Positions 34,363 through 42,941 of a stretch of DNA of 64,000 bases are shown piece after piece. How positions within the stretch are numbered: the stretch's first letter is position 1; each line of letters opens with the position of its first letter. The notes below the pieces were generated by a model. It worked only from the letters and a program-made list of their open reading frames with translations, had not been told where the DNA came from and did no database searches. The translations under genes and the position numbers were made by a program. The DNA is from JAWXBM01 sp964602895. Lineage in GTDB: Bacteria > Pseudomonadota > Gammaproteobacteria > Xanthomonadales > SZUA-36. The stretch lies in assembly GCA_964602895.1 (NCBI GenBank), contig CAZRTG010000001.1, forward strand, positions 1 through 64,000, given 5' to 3'.

Positions 34363-35226
34363 TCATTCTACCGACGACTTGTCTCCCGCTACCCACCACG
34401 CAATATCGGCCAGGCGTGTAATCAGTGTCTGACGCTCGATGTCGTCCAGGCCAGTCAATACTTCCTGCATCAACAAAGCCTTTTCGCCAACAATGTAACG
34501 AAACTCCGGTGCATCATCTGTGGCGATCTGCCGAATCAATGCAGCCACTTCCTTTGGGTCCCCGCCTTCGGCCACCGACTCACGAACCTTGTCGAAACGA
34601 AAAGCCAGCAGTGCATGATAGGGTGAATCAACCGCAATCCCGGCAGGCATGGTCATCTTGTGCCCGATATCGGTTCTAAAGGCGCTGGGGCAAACCACGG
34701 ATACCTGGATACCGAAACGATGAACTTCATATTTCATGGCTTCAAATGCGATTTCCAGTGCCGCCTTGCTGGCGCAATAGGCCCCGTCAATAACGCGCCC
34801 CACCATGGAACCGATGGATGAAACGGTGATGATACGGCCCCATTGGCGCTCACGCATGGCGGGCAATACCGCTCTGGCCATGTTGATGGCACCAAAAAAA
34901 TTGGTTTCAAACACCTGTCTGAAATCACCATCGGGCATATCTTCCATGGCGCCCAGCAAATGGATCCCGGCATTGTTGACCAGCACATCGATCCGCCCAT
35001 GGTCGGTCAGCACCGCGGCCACACACTGCCGGATGGATTTCTGATGGGTGACATCCAGCGCGCGAACATCCAGGTTTTCATCTGCAGTAAAATTGCTTTT
35101 GGTCGGGTCCCGCATGGTGGCAATCACCTGATCACCCGCCTGCAGGAATTCACGCACGCACAACTCACCAAAGCCGGAACTGCAACCCGTAATCAGAACC
35201 ACTCTCCGGTCTGGCCCAAGGCTCAT
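34363..35226 (-). CDS. 17-beta-HSD/retinol dehydrogenase-like SDR, copy 2
   Basis: 287-residue SDR starting at ATG 35226, which overlaps the aldehyde dehydrogenase stop by four bases; upstream extension to 35280 is unsupported. The motif TGCSSGFGELC is near residue 12, VNNAGIHL near 85, Ser in VSSIGSM and Tyr-x3-Lys in GAYCASKAALE near 155. It is paralogous to the SDR at 24418-25293, from which it differs by a longer C-terminal tail. Coupling to an aldehyde dehydrogenase suggests an alcohol-to-aldehyde-to-acid sequence in this operon. Confidence 0.87.
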   Translation of the reverse strand: MSLGPDRRVVLITGCSSGFGELCVREFLQAGDQVIATMRDPTKSNFTADENLDVRALDVTHQKSIRQCVAAVLTDHGRIDVLVNNAGIHLLGAMEDMPDGDFRQVFETNFFGAINMARAVLPAMRERQWGRIITVSSIGSMVGRVIDGAYCASKAALEIAFEAMKYEVHRFGIQVSVVCPSAFRTDIGHKMTMPAGIAVDSPYHALLAFRFDKVRESVAEGGDPKEVAALIRQIATDDAPEFRYIVGEKALLMQEVLTGLDDIERQTLITRLADIAWWVAGDKSSVE

Positions 35227-36710
35227 TGCAAACTCACAACCACAGACTTCAATTCCATGTACTGCTCCATGCCTTCCCAACCATTCTCACGCCCCCAACC
35301 GGAAAGCTTGTAGCCCCCAAACGGGATGGCCGGGTCAGCAACCGCATGGCAGTTGATCCACACCAGGCCCGCCTGTACCTGGGCGGCAAGGCGGTGTCCG
35401 CGCGCCAGGTTCCGGGTCCAGATACTGGCTGCCAGGCCGTACTCGGTGTCGTTGGCGCGCTCCATCACTTCGCTGGTATCATTGAATTTCATGGCGCAAA
35501 CCACCGGGCCAAAAATCTCCTCACGTACCACGGTCATGCTGTGGTCCACATCAGCCAGAACCGTTGGTCGCATGAAATAACCGTTCTGATCCAGGCGCTT
35601 GCCACCTGCAACGACCCGTGCGCCCTGGCCATGACCGTGCTCGACCATGGACAAGACTCGATTCAACTGCTTTTTTGATACCAGCGGACCCATTTGGGTC
35701 TGCTCATTCAGCCCGGGCCCCACGCGCATGTCGTTGGCTATTTTGGCTATGCCAGCCAACACCTCATCGTAAACCGCCGCTTCGATATACAAGCGCGAAC
35801 CGGCAATGCACACCTGCCCGGCATTGAAGAAAATCGCATTGGCCGCAGCCGGAATCGCCCGCTCCAGATCGGCATCGGCACAAATAATCACCGGGGATTT
35901 ACCACCCAGTTCGAGTGATATTTTTTTCAGGTTACCACCGGAGTTCCGCACAATTTGCTGGCCAACTTCGGTAGAGCCGGTAAAGGCGATTTTGCGAATC
36001 CCATGGTGAGCACACATGGCTGCGCCAGCGGTATGGCCATAGCCGGGAATGATGTTCGCCACGCCTGCCGGAACGCCCGCTTCCAGCAACAGCTGGCCCA
36101 TATACAAAGCGGTCAGTGGTGTTTCCTCAGCCGGTTTGAAAACCGTTGTGCAGCCTGCAGCCAGTGCCGGTGCCAGCTTCCAGGAAGCAGACACAATTGG
36201 CCCGTTCCACGGTACGATTTGCCCCACCACACCGATGGGTTCGCGCCGGGTGTATGCATGAAAATCAGACGGGGAAGAGGATACCTGCGGGGTTTTGCCT
36301 TCAATCTTGGTACACAGGCCGGCATAGTGGCGGAAAGTCTTTGCTGCGGCCGGAACATCTCCGGCAATTGAGGCACTCAAGGGCTTGCCATTTTCCAACG
36401 TATTCAACCGCGCCAGGTCGCCAACATGCTCTTCCAGCAATTCGGCAACGCGCCAGAGTATTTTACTGCGTTCATAAGGCGTGATCCCGGTCCAGGCACC
36501 GTTCTGGAAGGCATCCGATGCCGCTGTTACAGCCGCATCCACCTCAGCCTGACCGGCTGCCGCCACCGATGCAATAACCGTTTCAGTGGCGGGATCAATC
36601 ACCTCAATCTGTTCACCCGACTCCGCCTGCACCCATTCGCCACCAATCAGCATGGGGCGGCTGGCAGCGAGAAACTTATCAAGCGACTGCGCCTTGGACG
36701 ACTGGCTCAC
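35223..36710 (-). CDS. Aldehyde dehydrogenase (NAD(P)+), copy 2
   Basis: 495-residue ALDH with oxyanion Asn in IVPWNGPIV, FTGSTEVGQQIV for the cofactor, Glu in LELGGKSPVII near 265 and the nucleophile in AGQVCIAGSR near 300; PFGGYKLSGWGREN at the end. Translation starts at a GTG (36710) overlapping the stop of the 85-residue gene by four bases, so synthesis of the two is coupled. It is the same length as, and clearly homologous to, the enzyme at 12094-13581. Position beside ThDP, aminotransferase and hydrolase genes suggests it oxidises the aldehyde formed from a decarboxylated 2-oxo acid. Confidence 0.92.
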   Translation of the reverse strand: MSQSSKAQSLDKFLAASRPMLIGGEWVQAESGEQIEVIDPATETVIASVAAAGQAEVDAAVTAASDAFQNGAWTGITPYERSKILWRVAELLEEHVGDLARLNTLENGKPLSASIAGDVPAAAKTFRHYAGLCTKIEGKTPQVSSSPSDFHAYTRREPIGVVGQIVPWNGPIVSASWKLAPALAAGCTTVFKPAEETPLTALYMGQLLLEAGVPAGVANIIPGYGHTAGAAMCAHHGIRKIAFTGSTEVGQQIVRNSGGNLKKISLELGGKSPVIICADADLERAIPAAANAIFFNAGQVCIAGSRLYIEAAVYDEVLAGIAKIANDMRVGPGLNEQTQMGPLVSKKQLNRVLSMVEHGHGQGARVVAGGKRLDQNGYFMRPTVLADVDHSMTVVREEIFGPVVCAMKFNDTSEVMERANDTEYGLAASIWTRNLARGHRLAAQVQAGLVWINCHAVADPAIPFGGYKLSGWGRENGWEGMEQYMELKSVVVSLQ

Positions 36711-36964
36711 GGGCGGCCACCTTTTTTCTGCGGCTTGCCTTTGAACTTGCCGAACCAGTAAACAAAGGGAAAACTCAAAACAAAGCGAAACGCAGCGCCG
36801 CTACTGAAAATTGCCTTGGCAATCGTCATGGCGTCTTCAGGTGTGATGTGCACCTTGGTAGCCATGGATTTGGTTGGGTCGTTCAGTACCACGATGCCAT
36901 GCTTTGTTTTCTCAATGCGATGCACCTCAAAATCCAGTTCTACCAGTTTGCTGACCACCTTCAC
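36707..36964 (-). CDS. Small conserved protein of unknown function, copy 2
   Basis: 85 residues, the same length as its homologue at 19229-19486. Conserved positions include MKV-SKL, LDF, the Arg-x-Glu at 16-18, DP near 29, M and KV near 34-38, P-D near 42 and the FPF near 66, followed by a basic tail KFKGKPQKKGGR. The middle alternates polar strands; residues about 48-70 are hydrophobic. No known domain is recognised. It lies between the second hydrolase (68 bases upstream) and the aldehyde dehydrogenase (overlap of four bases). Retention next to the hydrolase in both gene sets is the best clue: a partner, anchor or maturation factor. Confidence 0.75.
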   Translation of the reverse strand: MKVVSKLVELDFEVHRIEKTKHGIVVLNDPTKSMATKVHITPEDAMTIAKAIFSSGAAFRFVLSFPFVYWFGKFKGKPQKKGGRP

Positions 36965-36991
36965 TGCATTTTGCTCCTTTATTGCCCGTTA

Positions 36992-37013
36992 CGTTCAGAC
37001 CATTGCCTGAACG
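36992..37013. other. Small hairpin between hydrolase and small-protein genes
   Basis: CGTTCAG and CTGAACG form a seven-base perfect stem around an eight-base loop in the 68-base gap. There is no T-run, so it is more likely an mRNA processing or stabilising structure within the operon than a terminator. Confidence 0.3.
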
Positions 37014-37032
37014 CAATACCTGTCTGACCCTA

Positions 37033-38190
37033 TCAGTCCTTACGCAAAGTACCCATTTTGTGCGCATGGGCTACCCGCTGTTCAAGCTCACCCGACATCT
37101 GTTCCGGGGTCATGCCGGCAGGCGGCGTGAAGGTGCCCTGCGCATACAACCGGTCCAGCGCCAACTTGGCACCTTCGATTTTATCGGTCAGATTGCGTGG
37201 CGGCTTGCCAACCGGGAACGTATTGGGCGGGTAAATGGGCTTTTCATACATTTCCGCAAATATTTCCGTACGCATATCCACCCAGGTGTTATGCGCAATA
37301 CGTGAACGGTGCTCCCGCAAGGCCTCGATATCAATGGGTGCCGCCAGTACCTGCTCGGCAGGATAGGGGGCAATCCGGTTGACCACGCCAATGTAATCGA
37401 TAATCAACGAGTGGCCGGGGCAGAATGCTTTCGGATAATAATCATAGTCACAGGTGCCCCAGTTGGAACCCAACAGGTAACACATGTTGTCATGGGCACG
37501 GGCACGCCGGGTGAAGGTCCAGAAATCCCAGGGATCGGAAATGCCTTCAAACGACTGGTTCGCAGTGGGATGGCAAATTACTTCAGCGCCGTTATAAGCC
37601 AGTGCACGGGAAATTTCCGGTGTGGCGCCATCGTGACAGGTCATGGTGCCCAACTTGCCAATTTCGGTGTCCACTACCGGGAAGCGGCTTTTCAGATCGG
37701 CGCCGTATACCGGACCGTATTCGGCAATCATGTCATGCGGGCTGGTGCCCAGACCAATATAGGCCGGCACATGCCACTTGTGGTATTTGAGAATGACATC
37801 GCCATCGGGGCCTATGATAAAAGCGGTATTGAACCAGCGATCCGGGAATTCAGGCAGCTTCTCAATTACACCACCACCGGCAATGTACATGCCATACTGT
37901 TTGGCTTTCTGGCCCAGAATTTCGGTCTCGGGTCCGGGAATGGTAATGGCCTTTTTCATAAAGCCTTCCAGACCGTCCTCACCTTTACCTGGAGTGGTCA
38001 CACCCTGCAGGAAATATTCAGGCAACACCGCCAACCGGGCCGGTAATTCCCAGTAATAGCCCACACCAAAGTCGATCATATTGCACACCCGGTTCAGGTT
38101 GACCATGATGTCATCCCGGTTCTGGGCAATTTTCACTGCGGGCTGGATTACAAGTCCTGTATAGGTTTTGATTCTGCTAGCCATAATCAT
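37033..38190 (-). CDS. Carbon-nitrogen hydrolase (nitrilase superfamily), copy 2
   Basis: 385-residue paralog of 18057-19211. The triad is retained: Glu in VLPEYFLQG, Lys in KYHKWHV and Cys in GTMTCHDGATPE, with AHDNMCYLLGSNWGT following. Start is ATG 38190 with AAGGAAT five bases upstream; an ATG six bases later is possible and the frame open to 38277 is not supported. The C-terminal third, with YEKPIYPPN and TPPAGMTPEQMS, matches copy 1, so the two diverged after a single origin and may differ in substrate range rather than in chemistry. It sits 58 bases after the FAD oxidoreductase copy 2, mirroring the plus-strand order. Confidence 0.88.
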   Translation of the reverse strand: MIMASRIKTYTGLVIQPAVKIAQNRDDIMVNLNRVCNMIDFGVGYYWELPARLAVLPEYFLQGVTTPGKGEDGLEGFMKKAITIPGPETEILGQKAKQYGMYIAGGGVIEKLPEFPDRWFNTAFIIGPDGDVILKYHKWHVPAYIGLGTSPHDMIAEYGPVYGADLKSRFPVVDTEIGKLGTMTCHDGATPEISRALAYNGAEVICHPTANQSFEGISDPWDFWTFTRRARAHDNMCYLLGSNWGTCDYDYYPKAFCPGHSLIIDYIGVVNRIAPYPAEQVLAAPIDIEALREHRSRIAHNTWVDMRTEIFAEMYEKPIYPPNTFPVGKPPRNLTDKIEGAKLALDRLYAQGTFTPPAGMTPEQMSGELEQRVAHAHKMGTLRKD

Positions 38191-38248
38191 TCTATTCCTT
38201 AATAAATTGAGCGTTTGGGTATTCAGTTCCTGAGTATTAAAAAACCGG

Positions 38249-39808
38249 TCACATTGCCATGTCTTCCAGCATTTCATTGGCCGTCACCATGCCCATGGCA
38301 GATATACCGCCACCGGGGTGACAGGAGGCTCCGGTCAGATAGAAGTTTTTCAAAGGACCGCGATACTGTGAATAGCCGGGCATGGGGCGAAAGTAGCCTG
38401 ACTGCGACAAAGTCCGTTCGCCACCGGTAGTAGAACCACCAATCAGACAGGCATTGGCCCGTTCAATACTGATGGGCGTATCAATATACTCGCCAAGGAT
38501 GTTTTCGGGACCCATATTGCTGGTGTACTCGCGCAATTTGCTCAACACCAGAGCGGCATATTCGTCTTTGATATCGTCCCAGCTCTCACCACTCTCCAGC
38601 CGGTTCGGCACAAAGGTGTCGATGATCAGCGTGTGTTTGCCCTCGGGAGCACGGCTGGGATCCTGCAAGGTCCAGCAAGCCGTCCAGATAAAAGGATTGC
38701 GCGGCGGTACGCCCAGTGTGATATCGGCAAAATGTTCACGGGTGGCATCCACCGAATAGAAAATCCGCTGGAAACTGGTCTGGCTCATCTCTTCGCCATT
38801 GAGAAACTTGGGCGCCTCATTGAGTGCATAGTGCGCGCGAAACACGCCGATATCGCCGAATGAAAAGGCTTTGGCCATACGCGGTATCGATTCGTCCAGG
38901 TGTTCCTCGTCTATCAGCTTGAGGAAATTCTGTTTCGGATCCAGTGAGCTGACTACCGCTTTGCCTGCATACAGCTCACGGCCATCTTCCAGACGCACGC
39001 CGCGGGCCTTTCCGTCTTCAACCAGGATTTTTTCCACACCACTGCCGGTCAGCACCTGACCCTTGCGATCGCGTACATAGGCGGCCAGGGCTTCTGCCAA
39101 CATCTGGCTGCCGCCTTTGGGTATGGCCTGGCCGTAAACGTGTATGCCCGGGATCATGATGTAGAACGTCTGGCCCACAGCCTCCTGATCCGGTCCGATT
39201 TGCGGTGCCAGCGCCCAACCCAGGATGACGTTTTTAACTTCGGGATGCCGGAAATTTTCCTCGACAAAAGCACGAGCACTGAGATTGTAGTCACGCAGCA
39301 TCTTCAGGCCTTCGGTACTTTTCTCCATCACCATGGGCAGATAGCTGGGCGGTACCGGCGTAGAAAACATGCCTTTGATAAAGCCGTCTTTGATTTCAAT
39401 AAAGCCATCAAAAATTTCCCGATAGCGTTTGGCATCTGCTTCGGAGTACCGGGCAATGCTGGCACAGGTTTTGTCGACATCCCTGTAAATAATGATGCCG
39501 GGGCCTTGCCTGGTTGGGTGACCGGTAATCTTGTCATCGGCCCAGATGTACTCCAGACCATAAGCCTCGAGATCGGGCATGATTTCCTTGAAGTAGGGGT
39601 TGGCATGCAGCCAAACGTGGCTGGAACCGTACAGGTCATGCTTGAAGCCCGGTAGCGTGACTTCACGGGTACCGGTGGCGCCACCCAACCAGGTATTTTT
39701 TTCGACGACGATGGTGGTCAATCCGGCCTTGGCCAGGCTGGCACTGCAGGCCAGACCATTGTGCCCACCACCAATGATAATGACGTCAGCGTCTGCGACG
39801 TTGCTCAT
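38249..39808 (-). CDS. Phytoene desaturase-like FAD-dependent oxidoreductase, copy 2
   Basis: 519-residue flavoenzyme. The FAD motif IIIGGGHNGLACSAS is near residue 10 and the C-terminal flavin contact is GASCHPGGGISAMGMVTANE. Start ATG 39808 has GGAGA ahead; the frame extends to 39889 without support. It pairs with the hydrolase immediately downstream exactly as copy 1 does. A 207-base gap lies upstream, before the permease stop, in which I see no gene or clear motif; it could hold an internal promoter. Two copies within the same operon (this and 45138-46700) suggest either different substrates or a heteromeric enzyme. Confidence 0.87.
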   Translation of the reverse strand: MSNVADADVIIIGGGHNGLACSASLAKAGLTTIVVEKNTWLGGATGTREVTLPGFKHDLYGSSHVWLHANPYFKEIMPDLEAYGLEYIWADDKITGHPTRQGPGIIIYRDVDKTCASIARYSEADAKRYREIFDGFIEIKDGFIKGMFSTPVPPSYLPMVMEKSTEGLKMLRDYNLSARAFVEENFRHPEVKNVILGWALAPQIGPDQEAVGQTFYIMIPGIHVYGQAIPKGGSQMLAEALAAYVRDRKGQVLTGSGVEKILVEDGKARGVRLEDGRELYAGKAVVSSLDPKQNFLKLIDEEHLDESIPRMAKAFSFGDIGVFRAHYALNEAPKFLNGEEMSQTSFQRIFYSVDATREHFADITLGVPPRNPFIWTACWTLQDPSRAPEGKHTLIIDTFVPNRLESGESWDDIKDEYAALVLSKLREYTSNMGPENILGEYIDTPISIERANACLIGGSTTGGERTLSQSGYFRPMPGYSQYRGPLKNFYLTGASCHPGGGISAMGMVTANEMLEDMAM

Positions 39809-40015
39809 GTATGAGTCTCCACTGCGATCAGGTTGCCAATTAAAGCGCGGTATGCAGGCGGGGATGTAACGGGTTGCCACTTGCGACACGCCTCATTGTG
39901 CTGATCCATCGTGCCGTCTGGCGTGCAGAATCGTCAAACCAAACTTTCTCATACAAAGCATGAAATATGACGGCCGCACCGGGCACTGCCAGGCAATCAG
40001 TCCTGCGGGCTGTAC

Positions 40016-41107
40016 TCAGCGCACACCCGGAGAACGATTGTTGTGTTCCAGGAAGGCGCTGTAACGTGACATGCCAAAGCAGAATGTCCAATAAATCAGG
40101 GCGACAAACAGATAGCCGGTCGCTCGCGCAGAAGATGAGTGCCACTCGGGGTCGCCCGATACGGCCTGCACCATACCCAGCAGGTCAAACAACCCGATAA
40201 TGACCAGCAAGGACGTTTCCTTGAACAGGCCAATGATGATATTGGTAATTTGTGGCGTTGAGATATTCAGGGCCTGCGGCAGGATCACGTGCAGATAACC
40301 CGAACTCCGCTTCAAACCCAAGGCGCGGGTCGCATCAAACTGACCGGCCGGCAAGGCACGCAAGGCCCCCCGCACGGCTTCGGCAATATGACAACTCATC
40401 AGGATGGACAAAGCCACCAGTGCACGAAGCAGCTTGTCGATTTCATATTCCTTGGGCAAAAACAGCGGCAGCATGATAACCGCCACAAACAACACCACCA
40501 GGGTGGGCACGCTGCGCCAGACCTCAACCCAGGTACCGGCCAGCATGCGAATAACCGGAATACGCGATTCCCTTCCAAGCGCCAACAGGATGCCTGTGGG
40601 CAGTGCAAACACAAAGGCGAATACACCAATTACCAGGGTCAGGAACAAACCGCCCCAACTGCCTGTTTCCACCTTGCTCAAACCCAGCACACCACCCGAG
40701 AACAATGCCACCGCTACAAAGGGATAAACCGCAATGAACAGCGTGATCCAGATGGCTTTGCCTTTAACGCGCGGAATCATGATGGGTACCATCAGGGCGA
40801 GGCCGATAGCCAACCCCACATTGACCCGCCAGCGTTCTGCTTCCGGATAACCGCCGTACATCAACTGGTCAAAACGCTGGGCAATAAACGGCCAACAGGC
40901 TCCTGCTTTGTCCGGACAGGCACTGCCACCCGTCCCGCTCCAATAGGCATCAATGACGGTCCACTGCAGCACAGGCCACAGCAGTACCGCAGCCACCATC
41001 AGCCCCAGCAAACTGATGGCAGGCCGCCAGAAGCGCGTTATTAAAACCCCGAAATCCACAGGGCGGGCTCTGACCTTTGGTAAATTCCTGTTGCTGGCTT
41101 CAGACAT
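40016..41107 (-). CDS. aapM: Amino-acid ABC transporter permease (AapM type)
   Basis: 363-residue inner-membrane permease of a polar amino-acid importer. Several hydrophobic helices are visible, with a large periplasmic insertion after the first (YWSGTGGSACPDKAGACWPF) that is typical of AapM. The coupling loop is in AEAVRGALRALPAGQFDATRALGL, which contacts the ATPase, followed by VILPQALNISTPQITN. The length matches AapM rather than the shorter HisM/GlnP proteins. It lies nine bases after its partner permease. Confidence 0.9.
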   Translation of the reverse strand: MSEASNRNLPKVRARPVDFGVLITRFWRPAISLLGLMVAAVLLWPVLQWTVIDAYWSGTGGSACPDKAGACWPFIAQRFDQLMYGGYPEAERWRVNVGLAIGLALMVPIMIPRVKGKAIWITLFIAVYPFVAVALFSGGVLGLSKVETGSWGGLFLTLVIGVFAFVFALPTGILLALGRESRIPVIRMLAGTWVEVWRSVPTLVVLFVAVIMLPLFLPKEYEIDKLLRALVALSILMSCHIAEAVRGALRALPAGQFDATRALGLKRSSGYLHVILPQALNISTPQITNIIIGLFKETSLLVIIGLFDLLGMVQAVSGDPEWHSSSARATGYLFVALIYWTFCFGMSRYSAFLEHNNRSPGVR

Positions 41108-41116
41108 GATCGCGTT

Positions 41117-42277
41117 TCAAACCAGGTCGAAGCGGTTGTAATGGCGATTGACCAGGCCCATCAGCCAGATCCCCACCAATGACACCAGGGAATAAACCGA
41201 GAAAGTCAGAAACATGATTTCAACCGGCCGGCCGACAATGTTATTGGTCGTACCCACCATCACCGACACAATCTCCGGATAACCCACCGCAGCGCCCAAA
41301 GAAGTTGACTTGAAGATGTTCAGGTACACCGTGGTCATGGGCGGTATGATGACGCGCATGGCCTGCGGTGCAACCACGGTGCGCATGATGGTTGTTGCCG
41401 AAAGGCCCAAAGAACGTGCCGCCTCCCATTGGCCTTTGGGCACCGCGTTAAAGCCGGCACGAAATACTTCTGCTACCGAGCTGGCGTTATACATCGAAAG
41501 GCCCAGTATCAGTGCGCCCAGCTCCGGTGTAATCACCCAGCCGGACACATAGCCGAACTTCTGCAGTTCCGGTTGTGACCATAAAGTAGCGTTGCTGAAC
41601 CAGATCACCACTGCAATCAGCCAGGCCAGAGCTGCCAGACGCCTGAGCCAGGCTGACCGGGGCAAGACCTGCGCCTGCCGGCGTCGATACCACTTCAGCA
41701 ACAGGCTTGCAATCGCAAGCGTTGCCAACGCCATGCCAAAAATCAGTTCTGCCGTACTGACCGACCAGCTCATACGCGGCAAAAACAGGCCGCGGTTATT
41801 GAGAAAAACCTGTTCTCCGAATTGCCAGCTTTGAGCCGAGGCAGGCAGGGATCGCAGCACCACGTAATACCAGAAGAAAACCTGCAGTAATGCCGGGATA
41901 TTACGGAATGTCTCGACAAAGACCAGGCCCAAAGCCCTGAAGAACCAGTCGCCACTGATGCGGCACAGGGCCACCAGCAAACCGATCACCGTAGACAAGG
42001 CAATAGACAGAACCGCCAGCAATATGGTGTTACAAATGGCGATCGCAAACGCCATGTAAACGGGCGAATCCGATGAATACGCGAACAGGGTCTGGTTGAT
42101 ATCAAATCCCGCCCGTTTCTGCAGAAAATCAAAGCCGGACTGAACACCCAGGCGGTCCAGGTTTTCCAGTGTGGTCTGAGCAATACCTGTCAATAGCCAG
42201 AAAATGCCGAACAACACGAGAGCCTGAATGGCCCAGGTGCGGACCAGACTCCAGGACGGTTGGTAGCGCGGTTTCAT
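41117..42277 (-). CDS. aapQ: Amino-acid ABC transporter permease (AapQ type)
   Basis: 386-residue partner permease. It has the long N-terminal region characteristic of AapQ (NLDRLGVQSGFDFLQKRAGF), about eight hydrophobic helices, and the coupling loop SVAEVFRAGFNAVPKGQWEA followed by ARSLGLS. Together with AapM it forms the heterodimeric channel for general L-amino-acid uptake. It is 16 bases after the GST-like gene and 9 bases before aapM. The membrane location is clear; the amino-acid range of this set is not known. Confidence 0.9.
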   Translation of the reverse strand: MKPRYQPSWSLVRTWAIQALVLFGIFWLLTGIAQTTLENLDRLGVQSGFDFLQKRAGFDINQTLFAYSSDSPVYMAFAIAICNTILLAVLSIALSTVIGLLVALCRISGDWFFRALGLVFVETFRNIPALLQVFFWYYVVLRSLPASAQSWQFGEQVFLNNRGLFLPRMSWSVSTAELIFGMALATLAIASLLLKWYRRRQAQVLPRSAWLRRLAALAWLIAVVIWFSNATLWSQPELQKFGYVSGWVITPELGALILGLSMYNASSVAEVFRAGFNAVPKGQWEAARSLGLSATTIMRTVVAPQAMRVIIPPMTTVYLNIFKSTSLGAAVGYPEIVSVMVGTTNNIVGRPVEIMFLTFSVYSLVSLVGIWLMGLVNRHYNRFDLV

Positions 42278-42293
42278 GAGCGGACGAAACCCA

Positions 42294-42941
42294 TCAGACC
42301 GGCTTCAAAGCCTTGTTCAGCGCCTGGTTCAGCCCGGCAATCACTGCAGTAACAGAGCTGTTTGGGAGTATCATTTGCCACCAGTCCTTCAATACCGGAT
42401 GTTGCAATCTGAAGTCGGCTTGTCCCTGGCGGGCAAGAAAAAGATCCAGATAAAAGCAGGCCGGAATCAGGGCGCAATCCGCCAGATTCAGATCATCACC
42501 GCACACATAGGAGCCCTGTCCGGACAAGCTTTCCAGACCGGAAAGTGTCTGGTGCAACTCAGCCAACAGGCCAGGCAAGGCAGCATCACCCGCTTGCAAA
42601 GCACGCAGGCGAAACATCAGGGGATACAGGTACAGATCAACTGCTCGAATGAACGCCCGTATGCGGGCTGTTGCAAGTGCGTCTTTCCCACGCATGCCGG
42701 GCTCCGGATAACAGTCTTCAAGGTATTCAGCAATGGCACCGGATTCGACAATGCTATCCGTTCCAACCAGTAGAATTGGCGTTTTGGAAAAGGGATTCAG
42801 GGCTCCATGTTCGGCCGGAGTGGTGCCGGCATCCGGGAACTGCGTATCGATTTTCAGCCCTTTGTGCCAAATCTGGATATGCAAACGCGCTGCAAAAGGT
42901 GACGTAGGCAAGGCAATCAGCTGCAGCTTTTCCATGGTCAT
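42294..42941 (-). CDS. Glutathione S-transferase-family protein
   Basis: 215-residue GST. The N-terminal thioredoxin-like domain starts LQLIALPTSPFAARL, with the possible catalytic Ser13 or Ser15, and contains the cis-Pro/SNAIL-like NPFSKTPILL and DSIVESGAIAEYLED for glutathione binding; the helical C-terminal domain has the conserved NLADCALIPA. It could conjugate, isomerise (maleylacetoacetate-type) or reductively process a pathway intermediate. It overlaps the aminotransferase stop by four bases, so the two are coupled. Presence in an amino-acid catabolic run with an FAA hydrolase resembles the tyrosine route pair MaiA/FahA, but homogentisate dioxygenase is missing. Confidence 0.83.
   Translation of the reverse strand: MTMEKLQLIALPTSPFAARLHIQIWHKGLKIDTQFPDAGTTPAEHGALNPFSKTPILLVGTDSIVESGAIAEYLEDCYPEPGMRGKDALATARIRAFIRAVDLYLYPLMFRLRALQAGDAALPGLLAELHQTLSGLESLSGQGSYVCGDDLNLADCALIPACFYLDLFLARQGQADFRLQHPVLKDWWQMILPNSSVTAVIAGLNQALNKALKPV

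Noticed and set aside
40289..41044. Gln/His/Thr-rich plus-strand open frame antisense to aapM
   Set aside because: Its composition is typical of an antisense frame of a membrane protein gene; no start signal.
42294..42941. Tyrosine/homogentisate pathway (GST as maleylacetoacetate isomerase plus FAA hydrolase)
   Set aside because: Homogentisate dioxygenase and 4-hydroxyphenylpyruvate dioxygenase are missing, and the FAA protein has a longer, different N-terminal domain.
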